This document shows, piece after piece, positions 8,565 through 18,924 of a DNA stretch of 40,018 nt. This DNA comes from Betaproteobacteria bacterium (GTDB lineage: Bacteria; Pseudomonadota; Gammaproteobacteria; Burkholderiales; Burkholderiaceae_A): assembly GCA_018969705.1 (NCBI GenBank), contig JAGWXV010000005.1, positions 1 to 40,018 on the forward strand, read 5' to 3'. The notes under the pieces were generated by a model. The model was given only the letters and a program-made list of their open reading frames with translations. It ran no database searches and was not told the DNA's origin. The translations under genes were made by a program, and so were the position numbers. Numbering within the stretch: position 1 is the stretch's first letter; the number at the start of each line of letters is the position of its first letter.

Positions 8565-10571
8565 GTTAAGAGTCGCAGGCGCTGACGGGCGATCGCGCCC
8601 GTTTGCGGCAAGCCACTGCAGCGCCTCTTGAGTATTTCGAGTCCTAGAAAAATTTGGCAAGCTTCGCAGCATCCGCCGCCCGTAGCCGGTTTCGGCGAGT
8701 CGCCGATCGCCGATCACCACCACGCCGCGATCTGATTCAGATCGGATAAGCCGGCCAACACCCTGCTTCAGTAAGATCGCCGCCTCAGGCACTTGTATTG
8801 CGGAAAACGCATCAGCGCCTTGGGCCTCACACCATTTGGATCGGGCACGCAACACTGGATCGTCGGGCGGTGCAAATGGAAGCTTATCAATCAGCACAAG
8901 GCTCAGTGCATCGCCGGGCACGTCCACGCCCTCCCAGAAGCTGTGACTGCCAATTAAAAGCGCGGATCCATGACTTCGAAACTGCTCAATTAATACCGGC
9001 CGAGGCGCCTGGCCCTGCACCAGAATGTGCCGCTCGGGATGTGATGCAGCCCAATTCGTCGCCCACTGCGCAGCAAGCCCGACAGCACGATGTGACGTAC
9101 ACAAAATGAACACACCACCCCTTACCGCGCGGAGTAACTCTGCAATCCCTGCCTGTTGAAGCAGCTGAGAAATATGATCCGGTGATTTGGGGTCAGGCAG
9201 ATCCTGCGGTACCAGCAGCAGGCCTTGTTGCTGAAAATCAAAGGGGCTTTCCGCAATCAGCGTTGCCGCATCCTGAAGGCCAAGACGCCTTTGAAAATGA
9301 TCAAATCGGCCCGCAATCGCTAGCGTGGCAGACAGCATGACCCACGATTTGGGCTGCCGCGCCATCTCCTGCTGAAATCGCGCTGCAATCTCAAAAGGCG
9401 TGCGCCGTAAGGTGACGCCATGGCGCGAGAACTCCATCCATCGGACATCCATCTCATCGGATGTATTGTCCTGAAACGCCTCTAGCCTCTGATGAAGCTC
9501 TAAGGAAAAGGCAGCAAGCCGCGCCAGCTCTGCGTGACGGTCTGCATTCATGGAATGGACTTCGCGTAGTGCCGATAGCGCCTTGCTGACCGCACCAAGC
9601 GCGGAAATCCAGCGTTGGGTGTCACTTGCGCTTAACTGATCCCAGCTGATCCGGCCCTGAGGAAAATTCACTTTCGATGGCCCATCGCGATGGGAGTCCT
9701 CGGCCAGAATTGCCCGCATTTCCATAATGCTGCGTTCAAGCTCACCGCAGAGACTGGGCCATGAGGCAGCATCTCTTGCATGCTCAAGGCCGATCGCCAG
9801 GCTGTCACGGGCTAGGCCGCTTAAGGCCTGCGTGGAAACCGATTGGCTAAAAAACTCGGTCGCAATCTCTGGTAGCACGTGGGCCTCATCAATGACCACA
9901 TGGTCCACCGAAGGTAAGATTTCCCCGAAACCCTCGTCACGCAATGCCATGTCAGCGCATAGCAGATGATGATTCACAATCAATAGATCTGCCTCAGCGG
10001 CACGCTGCCGGGCTGCCATCACAAAACACTCCGACAATCTCGGGCACTGCTGTCCCAGGCAGTTTTCCCGCGTCGAGGTCGCCATCGCCCACAAGGGAGA
10101 CTGCTCTGGCACGGCACTGCATTCGGAAATATCACCTGTCGCAGTCAGGCCCGAAAAGGATACGATCTCAGAAAAAAAATGGGCATCCTCGGGCCGCTGA
10201 AAACGGCCCTGCTCTTTTGTGCGCTCCATACGATACAGGCAGAGATAGTTCCCGCGGCCTTTGAGCACTGCCGTCTGGATCGATACGCCAAGGGCCGATT
10301 TAATGCGCGGCAGATCCCGCTCGTAGAGCTGATCTTGCAGGTGCCGTGTTGCTGTCGAGACGATCGACTTGCCGACAGTCAGCATCAGCGGCACCAGATA
10401 CGCAAAAGTTTTTCCTACGCCGGTGCCTGCCTCGGCAAGCAGGGTCTGCTTCTGGCTAAGTGTCTGCAGAATTGATTCGGCTAGGGTGAGCTGGCCGGAT
10501 CTGAATCGATAGCCGGGTCCTGACCGAGAAATCGGACCGGCCTCAGCAAACAGGTCCTTAAGCGGGGACAT
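8544..10571 (-). CDS. ATP-dependent DNA helicase, DinG/YoaA (XPD-like) family
   Basis: Walker A TLLAEAGTGVGKTFAYLVP, DEAH box (VVIDEAH), Fe-S-type cysteines, C-terminal QGVGRLIRSESDRGVVVIGD. Confidence 0.93.
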   Translation of the reverse strand: MSPLKDLFAEAGPISRSGPGYRFRSGQLTLAESILQTLSQKQTLLAEAGTGVGKTFAYLVPLMLTVGKSIVSTATRHLQDQLYERDLPRIKSALGVSIQTAVLKGRGNYLCLYRMERTKEQGRFQRPEDAHFFSEIVSFSGLTATGDISECSAVPEQSPLWAMATSTRENCLGQQCPRLSECFVMAARQRAAEADLLIVNHHLLCADMALRDEGFGEILPSVDHVVIDEAHVLPEIATEFFSQSVSTQALSGLARDSLAIGLEHARDAASWPSLCGELERSIMEMRAILAEDSHRDGPSKVNFPQGRISWDQLSASDTQRWISALGAVSKALSALREVHSMNADRHAELARLAAFSLELHQRLEAFQDNTSDEMDVRWMEFSRHGVTLRRTPFEIAARFQQEMARQPKSWVMLSATLAIAGRFDHFQRRLGLQDAATLIAESPFDFQQQGLLLVPQDLPDPKSPDHISQLLQQAGIAELLRAVRGGVFILCTSHRAVGLAAQWATNWAASHPERHILVQGQAPRPVLIEQFRSHGSALLIGSHSFWEGVDVPGDALSLVLIDKLPFAPPDDPVLRARSKWCEAQGADAFSAIQVPEAAILLKQGVGRLIRSESDRGVVVIGDRRLAETGYGRRMLRSLPNFSRTRNTQEALQWLAANGRDRPSAPATLNSPELES

Positions 10572-10767
10572 CCGGCGAGAGCTGGGCCTGAAGCGCTGCG
10601 ATTTGGTCTTTAAGCTGAAGCTTCCGTTTTTTTAATCGACGAATCTGCAGCTCATCGCGGGTTCCCTCTTGCGCAAGCTGCTCAATCAGATGGTCGAGCT
10701 CGCGGTGCTCAGCCTCGAGTTCGAGCAGCCTGAGTTGCAGCGTGCGGACATCCTGCAGAAAATTCAT
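10558..10767 (-). CDS. small coiled-coil protein, DUF465/YdcH-like
   Basis: 69 aa; LELEAEHRELDHLIEQLAQ...DELQIRRLKKRKLQLKDQIAAL is the DUF465 pattern; overlaps neighbours on both sides. Confidence 0.75.
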   Translation of the reverse strand: MNFLQDVRTLQLRLLELEAEHRELDHLIEQLAQEGTRDELQIRRLKKRKLQLKDQIAALQAQLSPDVPA

Positions 10768-11141
10768 TAGGAGCCGCCCTCAGTCTTTTTCTCAGCGCGC
10801 CGATTGCGATTGCGTGAACGGAGTTCGGCATCAATATCCCGGATTGCCTGCAGCTCCGCCTCCCGCCGCAGATCAAACTCCCGCATACGCTTGAGATGTT
10901 CAGCCCGGATTTCATCCAGGCAGCGTGAGGAGAAAAACCGCTTTAAGCAGGCCTCCTCTCGGCTGGCCAGGTCCCGTTGAAACGCGAGCCGCTCAGACTC
11001 AATCTGTGCGATTAAGCGCTCATGGGGCGGCCGTTTTTCCCGAAGATCAGCATCGGGATCGGCCGGCAGCCCCGACAGTGGAAGGCTCGCCAATAGGCTC
11101 GCCAGTATCAGGCGCCGTGGGAGAATCAAGGGTTTCGGCAT
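10767..11141 (-). CDS. small secreted/periplasmic hypothetical protein
   Basis: Signal-peptide-like N-terminus LILPRRLILASLLASLPLSGLPA, then a highly charged helix with one Cys pair (EEACLKRFFSSRCLDEIR). Confidence 0.65.
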   Translation of the reverse strand: MPKPLILPRRLILASLLASLPLSGLPADPDADLREKRPPHERLIAQIESERLAFQRDLASREEACLKRFFSSRCLDEIRAEHLKRMREFDLRREAELQAIRDIDAELRSRNRNRRAEKKTEGGS

Positions 11142-11145
11142 AGCC

Positions 11146-11979
11146 TTGGATTATCCCTTGCCCCACCAAAAACAGCCATCCCACATCGACCTTTTGGAGA
11201 TTGCCGAACGCTTGGAGCCAATCCTGGTTCAGGCCGGGCGGGCCATTGCAGAGATTTATCATCAGCCAGAACATCGCGTTCGGACCAAGCATGACCAGAC
11301 TCCGGTCACAGAGGCGGACCTCGCGAGCCACAATCTGCTGGTGGCTGCGCTCACCGTGCTCACGCCATCCTGGCCAGTTGTTTCTGAGGAAGATAGCCAG
11401 CATCATCGCAGTCAATCACAGCTCAGCAGTCGTCTGGCATCAGCCGAGGCTTACTGGCTGATCGATCCACTGGATGGGACGCGCGAATTTATCGCTCGCA
11501 CTGGAGAGTTCAGTATCAATTGCGGCCTCGTGGTTGACCGCAAGGCCTTTTTTGGCATGCTGTACGCGCCCATTGGGGGCACCATGTATCGCGGCGGCCA
11601 AACACTTTCTGCCCAGCGTAAGCTACACGCCGAAAGGAATTGGCAGGAGATTCGGTGCCGCGCAATTCCCGCAACGGGCGGAATTCAGATCTCTAGCCGT
11701 CGCAGCGGTCAATCACAGCTTCATCAGCAAGGAATGCGCCATGACCATCTGGGCTCGGCCTTGAAATTTGGCCGCATCGCTGAGGCGGCAGCGGACATTT
11801 ATATCCGCCGCGGCCCGACAATGGAGTGGGACACCTGCGCCGGACAGGCGATTGTGGAAGCGGCAGGCGGAACGGTCAGCGGCCTTGATGGCAGTCCCCT
11901 GCTTTACGGAAAAACGGATTGGCGCAACGGGGGATTTATCGTTCGCGGGCAGCTTGCTGAAAATAAGTCCAAGCCTTAA
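11146..11979 (+). CDS. cysQ: 3'(2'),5'-bisphosphate nucleotidase / inositol monophosphatase family (CysQ-like); TTG start in track
   Basis: TPVTEADLASHNLL, VVSEED, YWLIDPLDGTREFI, GPTMEWDTCAGQAIVEAAGG. Confidence 0.9.
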   Translation: MDYPLPHQKQPSHIDLLEIAERLEPILVQAGRAIAEIYHQPEHRVRTKHDQTPVTEADLASHNLLVAALTVLTPSWPVVSEEDSQHHRSQSQLSSRLASAEAYWLIDPLDGTREFIARTGEFSINCGLVVDRKAFFGMLYAPIGGTMYRGGQTLSAQRKLHAERNWQEIRCRAIPATGGIQISSRRSGQSQLHQQGMRHDHLGSALKFGRIAEAAADIYIRRGPTMEWDTCAGQAIVEAAGGTVSGLDGSPLLYGKTDWRNGGFIVRGQLAENKSKP

Positions 11980-11991
11980 CGCAAGAGATAT

Positions 11992-13125
11992 CTAGAAGCG
12001 GCTTTGCACATCGCGCTGCGCAGAGGCCAGGTAGTCTTCCGATTGCATTTCGGTCAGCCGACTCACCGTTCGACTGAACTCGTTAGCCAAAACGCCTTGC
12101 ACATAGAGTTTTTCGGCCTCCGTCTGCGCAGAAATAATCAGCTTGACCTTGTGGTCGTAGAACACATCGACCAGCCAGGTGAAGCGCCGTGCCTCGGACG
12201 ACATTGCAGCAGTCATCACAGGCACTCCCGAGAGCAACACCGTATCAAACTGCTGGGTAAGCTCGAGATAATCATTTTGTGATCGGGGGCCGCCACACAG
12301 GGTTGCGAAATCAAACCAGATCACCCGGCCGCAGCGTTTTAACGCCCGGATCTCGCGGTTTTCGATTTGCAAGGTAGGCTCAGTGCTAACTGCAGTACCC
12401 GCAAGGCTTTGGCGCTGCCCGCTGGCAAGCCGATCAAAAATAACCCCAATTTCATGCTCGGTTTCGGCATTAATGGGTGTGATGTAGGCCCTGAATTGGC
12501 CACGGGCTAGGCGCCGATAGTCAATGCCGCCATCCACCTTAACAATATCGAGCTTCTCTTTCAGAAGCGCGATTGCGGGCAGTACCCGATCCCGATGCAG
12601 ACCATCGGGATAAAGATCATCAGGGTGATAGTTCGAGGTCATGATAAAGCCCACCCGGCTTTCGAATAAAGCGCTCAGTAGCCGTTCAAGAATCATGGCG
12701 TCTGCGATATCGGACACATGAAACTCATCGAAACAAATCAGCCGATAACGTCGCGCCACCCGCTGGGCGACTTCGTCGAGCGGGTTCTCAGTGCCGCGCA
12801 ACTCATGCATCTCTCGGTGTGTGGCCCGCATGAACTCATGAAAATGAAGCCGGACTTTTCGCTCAAGTGGCACATGCTGAAAGAAACAATCCATGAGCAT
12901 GCTTTTTCCGCGGCCGACACCCCCCCAGAGATACACCCCCCGGGGAAGCGCAGGCTTTGAGATCATTTTTTTTAGCGTGCCACCGCGCTTGGCTTTGTAA
13001 TCCGCCCACTCGTCGGCACACTGCTCAAGCCGCTCGGCAGCACGCAGCTGCGCAGAATCTGCAGTAAAGCCCTGCTCAGCCAGCTGTTGCTGATAGGCCT
13101 GAACAATAGAGACCCGGGACAGCAT
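11992..13125 (-). CDS. zapE: cell division protein ZapE (AFG1-like ATPase)
   Basis: GVYLWGGVGRGKSMLMDCFF, RLHFHEFM, ICFDEFHVSDIADAMIL, WFDFATLCGGPRS. Confidence 0.94.
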   Translation of the reverse strand: MLSRVSIVQAYQQQLAEQGFTADSAQLRAAERLEQCADEWADYKAKRGGTLKKMISKPALPRGVYLWGGVGRGKSMLMDCFFQHVPLERKVRLHFHEFMRATHREMHELRGTENPLDEVAQRVARRYRLICFDEFHVSDIADAMILERLLSALFESRVGFIMTSNYHPDDLYPDGLHRDRVLPAIALLKEKLDIVKVDGGIDYRRLARGQFRAYITPINAETEHEIGVIFDRLASGQRQSLAGTAVSTEPTLQIENREIRALKRCGRVIWFDFATLCGGPRSQNDYLELTQQFDTVLLSGVPVMTAAMSSEARRFTWLVDVFYDHKVKLIISAQTEAEKLYVQGVLANEFSRTVSRLTEMQSEDYLASAQRDVQSRF

Positions 13126-13142
13126 CCATTACTCCCGGGCAG

Positions 13143-14567
13143 TTACATATTCAGAGCGCGTTTATAAATCGCAAGTGACGCCTCACGCATGGCCTCTGAG
13201 AGCGAGGGATGCGGGTGGCAGATTCGGCCAATATCCTCCGCTGAAGCCTTGAACTCCATTGCGACTGCAGCCTCAGCAATCATGTCAGAGGCTGCCATGC
13301 CAATGATGTGCACGCCCAAAATCTGCTCGGTCTCCTCGTCGGCCAGTACTTTGACAAATCCCTCGGTTGAGTCCATACCCAAGGCCCGGCCGTTTGCAGC
13401 AAAAGGAAACTGGCCGCTTTTATATTTTCTGCCCTCCGCAATAAGCTGCTGCTCGGTGCGCCCCACCCAGGCGATCTCGGGCGAGGTGTAAATGACCCAG
13501 GGGATGCAGTCATAGTCGATGTGCGGATGCTGACCGGCAATAAGCTCAGCCACCATCACCCCTTCGTCCTCACCTTTATGGGCAAGCATCGGCCCGCGGA
13601 CTACGTCGCCGACCGCATAGATGCCCGGCTGACTGGTGCGGCAATAGTCATCCACAGGGATAAATCCACGCTCATCAACGGCAAGTCCAACCTGATCAAG
13701 ATGCAGATTCTGGGTATTGGGCACGCGCCCGATCGACACAATGAGCCGATCGCAATCGAGTGTCTGGGCTTTGCCGTCGCTATCGGTGTAAGCGATCTTG
13801 GCACCCTTCGCAGAAGTCTTAATCTCGCCAATTTTTACGCCAAATTGAATATGCAGGCCCTGGCCAGTAAAGAGCTTAAAGGCCTCTTTTGAGACCGCAT
13901 CATCACAAGCGCCCAGAAATGTTGGCAGCGCCTCCAGAATAGTGACATCGGCCCCCAGCCGTCGCCAGACCGAGCCCAGCTCAAGGCCAATCACGCCAGC
14001 ACCAATCACGCCCAGTTTCTGCGGGACGCTCTCAAACGCAAGGGCACCCTCGTTATCGCAGACGATTTTGTTATCGACCTTCAGACCCGGCAAATGCCGC
14101 GCATTGGAGCCAGTCGCAACAATGACATTTTTGGCCACGACTGTGGCGGGCTCATCACCCTCGACTGCAACCAGGATTCCAACATCGTTTCGGCCGGCGA
14201 ATTTCCCGTGGCCCTTTAACCAGGTGATCTTATTTTTCCGAAACAGAAACTCGATACCTTTGCTCATTTTCGAGACGATCGCGTCTTTGCGCTTGAGCAT
14301 CTTGGGGATGTCCATCGAGACCCCCTTGACCGTAATGCCGTGGGTACTGAGGTGATGGCTGGTTTTTTCGTACTCCTCGCTCGAGGACAAAAGCGCCTTC
14401 GAGGGAATGCAGCCCACATTCAAGCAGGTGCCCCCCAAGGCCAACTCGCCATCAGGGTTGCGCCATTTTTCAACGCAGGCGGTCTTCAGTCCAAGCTGTG
14501 CGCTACGCACCGCTGCGATATAGCCTGCGGGACCGGATCCGATTACAACAACGTCATATTGGGTCAT
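13143..14567 (-). CDS. lpdA: dihydrolipoyl dehydrogenase (E3)
   Basis: [37 protein letters not shown]-terminal [15 protein letters not shown]; downstream of odhAB. Confidence 0.97.
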   Translation of the reverse strand: MTQYDVVVIGSGPAGYIAAVRSAQLGLKTACVEKWRNPDGELALGGTCLNVGCIPSKALLSSSEEYEKTSHHLSTHGITVKGVSMDIPKMLKRKDAIVSKMSKGIEFLFRKNKITWLKGHGKFAGRNDVGILVAVEGDEPATVVAKNVIVATGSNARHLPGLKVDNKIVCDNEGALAFESVPQKLGVIGAGVIGLELGSVWRRLGADVTILEALPTFLGACDDAVSKEAFKLFTGQGLHIQFGVKIGEIKTSAKGAKIAYTDSDGKAQTLDCDRLIVSIGRVPNTQNLHLDQVGLAVDERGFIPVDDYCRTSQPGIYAVGDVVRGPMLAHKGEDEGVMVAELIAGQHPHIDYDCIPWVIYTSPEIAWVGRTEQQLIAEGRKYKSGQFPFAANGRALGMDSTEGFVKVLADEETEQILGVHIIGMAASDMIAEAAVAMEFKASAEDIGRICHPHPSLSEAMREASLAIYKRALNM

Positions 14568-14579
14568 GCGGGTCTCCGA

Positions 14580-15863
14580 TTAGACTTCAAGCAGCAGGCG
14601 GGCCGGATCTTCCAGGGCCTCTTTCATGGTGACCAGTCCGAGTACCGCCTCACGGCCATCAATGATGCGGTGGTCATACGACATCGCCAGATAATTCATC
14701 GGCCGCACGACAACCTGCCCGTTTTCAACCACCGCCCGATCCTTGGTGGCATGGATGCCCAGAATCGCGGACTGCGGCGGATTAATGATCGGCGTGGAGA
14801 GCATAGAACCGAACACGCCACCGTTGGAGATGGAGAACGTGCCGCCTGTCAGCTCCTCGATAGAGATCTTTCCGTCGCGGGCTTTGATCCCGTACTCAGA
14901 AATTTTCTTTTCAATATCAGCAAAGGTCATCTGATCTACATTTCTTAATATCGGTACAACCAGCCCGCGGGGAGAGCCCACCGCAATACCGATATCAAAG
15001 TAGCCGTGGTACACGATATCGTTGCCATCCACTGAGGCGTTAAGCACAGGATATTTTTTCAGCGCTGCCACCGCGGCCTTCACGAAGAACGACATAAAGC
15101 CGAGCTTAACCCCATGCTCTTTTTCAAAGCGCTCACCATATTGCTTACGCAGTGCCATCAGCGGGGCCATATTCACCTCGTTGAAGGTGGTAAGAATCGC
15201 ATTGGTGGCCTGCGACTGCAGCAGCCGCTCTGCAATTCGAGCACGCAGTCGGCTCATGGGTACCCGCTGCTCGGGCCGGCCCTCGAGCTGGGCATCGGGG
15301 CCCAAGGCAATCGTGGGCTGTGGAAGGCCGGCTGAAACCGCGACCGCCGGCAGTCCCGAGGGCTGACCGGCTGAGGCCGGCTTTGCTGGTGCGCCGGTTT
15401 TCTGTGCTGCCATGACATCAGCCTTCGTAATCCGGCCATCCTTGCCGGTACCCTGGCTAAGACTGACACCAGTCTCGGACATGAGCTTTGCTGCTGAGGG
15501 CATCGCAATCGGTGCGCCCGGTCGAGCCACTGAGGACGGCGCAGCAGGCGTCGGTGCTGCGGCAGCCGGGGGTGGTGCCGATGCTGCAGATTTTGCAGGC
15601 GCAGCTACCGCTGCGGACTTCGCCTCGGTATCAATCCGCGCGATGACCTCCGCAGAGACCACGGTGCCGCCGTCGGATTTCACAATCTCGACCAGTACAC
15701 CAGAAGCTGGCGCTGGCACTTCGAGCACCACCTTATCGGTCTCAATCTCGATCAAGATTTCGTCCGCGGTCACTGCCTCGCCGGCTTTTTTCTTCCATTG
15801 GAGTAACGTTGCTTCGGCCACAGACTCCGAGAGCTGCGGAACTTTTACATCAACGATTGCCAT
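14580..15863 (-). CDS. odhB: 2-oxoglutarate dehydrogenase E2 (dihydrolipoyl succinyltransferase)
   Basis: Lipoyl domain (ETDKVVLEV), Ala/Pro linker, peripheral subunit-binding domain, catalytic [12 protein letters not shown]. Confidence 0.97.
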   Translation of the reverse strand: MAIVDVKVPQLSESVAEATLLQWKKKAGEAVTADEILIEIETDKVVLEVPAPASGVLVEIVKSDGGTVVSAEVIARIDTEAKSAAVAAPAKSAASAPPPAAAAPTPAAPSSVARPGAPIAMPSAAKLMSETGVSLSQGTGKDGRITKADVMAAQKTGAPAKPASAGQPSGLPAVAVSAGLPQPTIALGPDAQLEGRPEQRVPMSRLRARIAERLLQSQATNAILTTFNEVNMAPLMALRKQYGERFEKEHGVKLGFMSFFVKAAVAALKKYPVLNASVDGNDIVYHGYFDIGIAVGSPRGLVVPILRNVDQMTFADIEKKISEYGIKARDGKISIEELTGGTFSISNGGVFGSMLSTPIINPPQSAILGIHATKDRAVVENGQVVVRPMNYLAMSYDHRIIDGREAVLGLVTMKEALEDPARLLLEV

Positions 15864-15890
15864 GTCATTCCCTTTTTGATGTCTTTATTT

Positions 15891-18749
15891 TTATTTTGTG
15901 TGTGTAAAGCCCTTGATACGGCCAAAGGCGTTATTGAGCAGCTCTTTGAGCTGTGCACTGTGCTTTTCGAGATAACCGACCGCCGGAGAGGCCGAGGCTG
16001 GCCGGCCGGCGTATGCCAGACGCTGTCCTGCCCACATATTCTCTAAAAGATTGTGCTGAATCTGGAACCAGTAGCCTTGGTTTTGCGGCTCGTCCTGAAC
16101 CCAGATCACTTCGGCCGCATTGGGGAACTTCTTCAGCTCTGAAGCGAAGGCTTTGTGCGGGAAGGGATAGAGCTGTTCAACGCGAATGATGGCCACCTCA
16201 GAGGCCTTACGTTCACGGCGCGCATTAACGAGCTCGTAGTAGACCTTGCCTGAGCAGGCCAAGACCCGAGAGACTTTTTTGGCCTCGATGGTTTTGTCGG
16301 TCTCTCCAATGACCGTCTGAAAGCTTCCCTTGGTTAAAAGCTCGAGAGGCGACGTCGCTTCCTTGTTGCGCAGCAAAGACTTAGGTGAGAGCACGACCAG
16401 CGGCTTTCTGAAGGGCCGAATCATCTGCCGGCGCAGCACATGAAAAATTTGTGCGGCGGTCGTGGGCTGCACCAGTTGCATATTGGTATCTGCACACAGC
16501 TGCATAAAGCGTTCAGGCCGGGCTGAGGAGTGCTCGGGCCCCTGGCCCTCGTAGCCATGAGGCAGCAACATCACCAGGCCAGACTGGCGGCCCCACTTCA
16601 CCTCGCCTGATGAAATGAACTGATCGATGACGACCTGGGCGCCATTTACAAAGTCGCCGAATTGGGCCTCCCAGATCACCAGCGCATTCGGCTCTGCTGT
16701 TGAATAACCATACTCAAATCCCAACACCGCCTCTTCGGAGAGTACGGAGTCGATGACCAGAAAAGGCCCCTGCCCGGAAGCAACGTTTTGCAGCGGAATA
16801 TAGGTGCCGGCGTCCCATTTTTCGCGGTTCTGATCATGCAAGACAGAATGTCGATGGGTAAAGGTGCCGCGGCCGGCATCCTGGCCAGTGATGCGGACAG
16901 CATAGCCGCTTGCAAGCAGTGATGCATATGCAAGATGCTCGCCCATGCCCCAGTCCAGATTCATTTCGCCCTTGCCCATGGCACGGCGATCGGTCAGGAC
17001 TTTTTCGACTAGAGGGTGGACTTTAAAGTCGGGGGGAATGGTGGTGATGCGCTCGGCCAACCGGGATAGCTCAGCTGCCGGAACCGACGTGTCGGCATCA
17101 TCGGTCCACTTCTTATTCAGAAACGCCGACCAATCGACTGCAAACTTTCCTTTGTAATTTGAAATCACTGGAGAAGACTGGTTGGTGCCGGCATCCATAT
17201 CGGCCCGGTAGCCTTTGACCATCTCATCGCCTTCGCCAATGCGGATCACGCCGATTGTTTCGAGCCGATCTGCATACAGCTTGCGGGTACCGGGATGCTG
17301 GGCGATCTTTTTGTACATCAGTGGCTGCGTCAACGACGGCGTATCTTGCTCGTTATGGCCCAGCTTTCTGAAGCAGACAATATCCACCACGATGTCTTTA
17401 TTAAACTGCATCCGATAATCCACTGCGATCTGCGTGGCAAAGACGACCGCCTCGGGGTCATCACCATTGACGTGCAACACTGGCGCTTCGATCATCTTCA
17501 CCACATCGGAGCAATAACTCGTGGAACGGGAATCGCGCGGATCTGAAGTAGTGAATCCGATCTGATTATTGATTACCAAGTGAATGGTTCCGCCGGTGCC
17601 ATAGCCGCGGGTCATGGCCATATTCAGAGTCTCCATGACAACCCCCTGGCCGGCAAAAGCGGCATCCCCATGCACAAGAATAGGCACGACTTGATTGCCC
17701 TTGTCATCACCGCGACGATCCTGCCGGGCCCGCACCGAGCCCTCTACAACAGGATTCACGATTTCGAGGTGCGAGGGATTAAAGGCAAGAGACAAATGCA
17801 CCGGGCCGCCCGGTGTTGAGATATCGCTTGAGAAGCCCTGGTGATATTTCACATCGCCGGCTGGCAGGTCATCAGCATGCTGGCCTTCGAATTCGGAAAA
17901 CAGATCCTTCGGGATCTTGCCTAGCGTATTCACCAGCACATTGAGCCGGCCACGGTGGGCCATGCCGATAATGATCTCCTGGGCGCCTAACTCGCCGCAG
18001 CGCTGGATAATTTCATCCATCGAAGCGATGAACGACTCTCCGCCCTCCAGTGAGAAACGCTTCTGACCCACGTACTTGGTGTGTAGATAGCGCTCAAGGC
18101 CCTCGGCTGCCGTGACTTTTGCCAGGATGCGTTTTTTCTTTTCGGTGCTAAATTGCGGCGCCGAACGGCTAGATTCTAGGCGCTGCTGGAACCAGCGCTT
18201 TTCCGCTGGATCCGAGATGTACATGTACTCTGCGCCCAGCGTGCCGCAGTAGGTATCCCTCAGCCCCTTGATGATTTCACGCAGGGTCATCTGCTCTTGG
18301 CCGAAATACAGGTTATCAGCCCGAAACGTTGTGTCGAGATCGGATTCCGTGAGGTCGTAAAAGCCGGGCTCGAGCTCGGGAATAGCGGGCCGCTCTTGGC
18401 GTTTTAATGGATCAAGGTCGGCCCAGCGGGCGCCGAGAAATCGATAGGCCGCAATGATCGACTGGACGTGGACCTGCTTACGGGCAATCGAGAGGTCACG
18501 CTCAGCGACTCGGGGCAAAAAGGCATTGGCTTTGGCCCGCTGCGCAAACGACTCAACAATCGGGGCATGGGCGACATCAGAAGTGGTCTCGGAGCCATCG
18601 GCCGCCGGAAGAATCTGAAGCTGATCGAAATAGGCCCGCCACTTATCAGGCACTGAGCCAGGATTATCGAGGTAGGACTCGTAGAGTTCCTCGACATAAG
18701 GCGCGTTGGCGCCAAACAAATACGAATTGAGTTGATAACTCTTCATCAT
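15891..18749 (-). CDS. odhA: 2-oxoglutarate dehydrogenase E1
   Basis: 952 aa; FSLEGGESFIASMD, GMAHRGRLNVLVNTLGK, RHSVLHDQ, WVQDEPQNQGYW. Confidence 0.97.
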   Translation of the reverse strand: MMKSYQLNSYLFGANAPYVEELYESYLDNPGSVPDKWRAYFDQLQILPAADGSETTSDVAHAPIVESFAQRAKANAFLPRVAERDLSIARKQVHVQSIIAAYRFLGARWADLDPLKRQERPAIPELEPGFYDLTESDLDTTFRADNLYFGQEQMTLREIIKGLRDTYCGTLGAEYMYISDPAEKRWFQQRLESSRSAPQFSTEKKKRILAKVTAAEGLERYLHTKYVGQKRFSLEGGESFIASMDEIIQRCGELGAQEIIIGMAHRGRLNVLVNTLGKIPKDLFSEFEGQHADDLPAGDVKYHQGFSSDISTPGGPVHLSLAFNPSHLEIVNPVVEGSVRARQDRRGDDKGNQVVPILVHGDAAFAGQGVVMETLNMAMTRGYGTGGTIHLVINNQIGFTTSDPRDSRSTSYCSDVVKMIEAPVLHVNGDDPEAVVFATQIAVDYRMQFNKDIVVDIVCFRKLGHNEQDTPSLTQPLMYKKIAQHPGTRKLYADRLETIGVIRIGEGDEMVKGYRADMDAGTNQSSPVISNYKGKFAVDWSAFLNKKWTDDADTSVPAAELSRLAERITTIPPDFKVHPLVEKVLTDRRAMGKGEMNLDWGMGEHLAYASLLASGYAVRITGQDAGRGTFTHRHSVLHDQNREKWDAGTYIPLQNVASGQGPFLVIDSVLSEEAVLGFEYGYSTAEPNALVIWEAQFGDFVNGAQVVIDQFISSGEVKWGRQSGLVMLLPHGYEGQGPEHSSARPERFMQLCADTNMQLVQPTTAAQIFHVLRRQMIRPFRKPLVVLSPKSLLRNKEATSPLELLTKGSFQTVIGETDKTIEAKKVSRVLACSGKVYYELVNARRERKASEVAIIRVEQLYPFPHKAFASELKKFPNAAEVIWVQDEPQNQGYWFQIQHNLLENMWAGQRLAYAGRPASASPAVGYLEKHSAQLKELLNNAFGRIKGFTHTK

Positions 18750-18892
18750 GATGCTTCACCCTTCTCGGCCCATGGCCGGTCACGATGCAGGACTAACCTT
18801 TCGCTTTGGCGGCCATACCGCCTTACGAATCGCTTTGTCTGACTGGCCTCTGGCCGATTAGACGGTTCGAAGTTTACCCCTGCTCCTCCAAA

Positions 18893-18918
18893 TAAAAAAG
18901 GGGTCTAACACCCCTTTG
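18893..18918 (-). terminator. rho-independent terminator downstream of gltA
   Basis: Minus strand AAAGGGGT-GTTAG-ACCCCTTTTTTATTT; 8-bp stem, 5-nt loop and T tract just after the gltA TAA (18925). Confidence 0.85.
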
Positions 18919-18924
18919 TCCTTT

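Noticed and set aside
12916-12947. C7 and C6 runs in zapE
   Set aside because: They fall in the conserved Walker A region (RGVYLWGGVGRGKSM) and follow from Gly/Pro codon use; less likely a regulatory tract.
14340-14948. 202-aa plus-strand ORF spanning lpdA/odhB
   Set aside because: Antisense to two canonical genes; no independent support.
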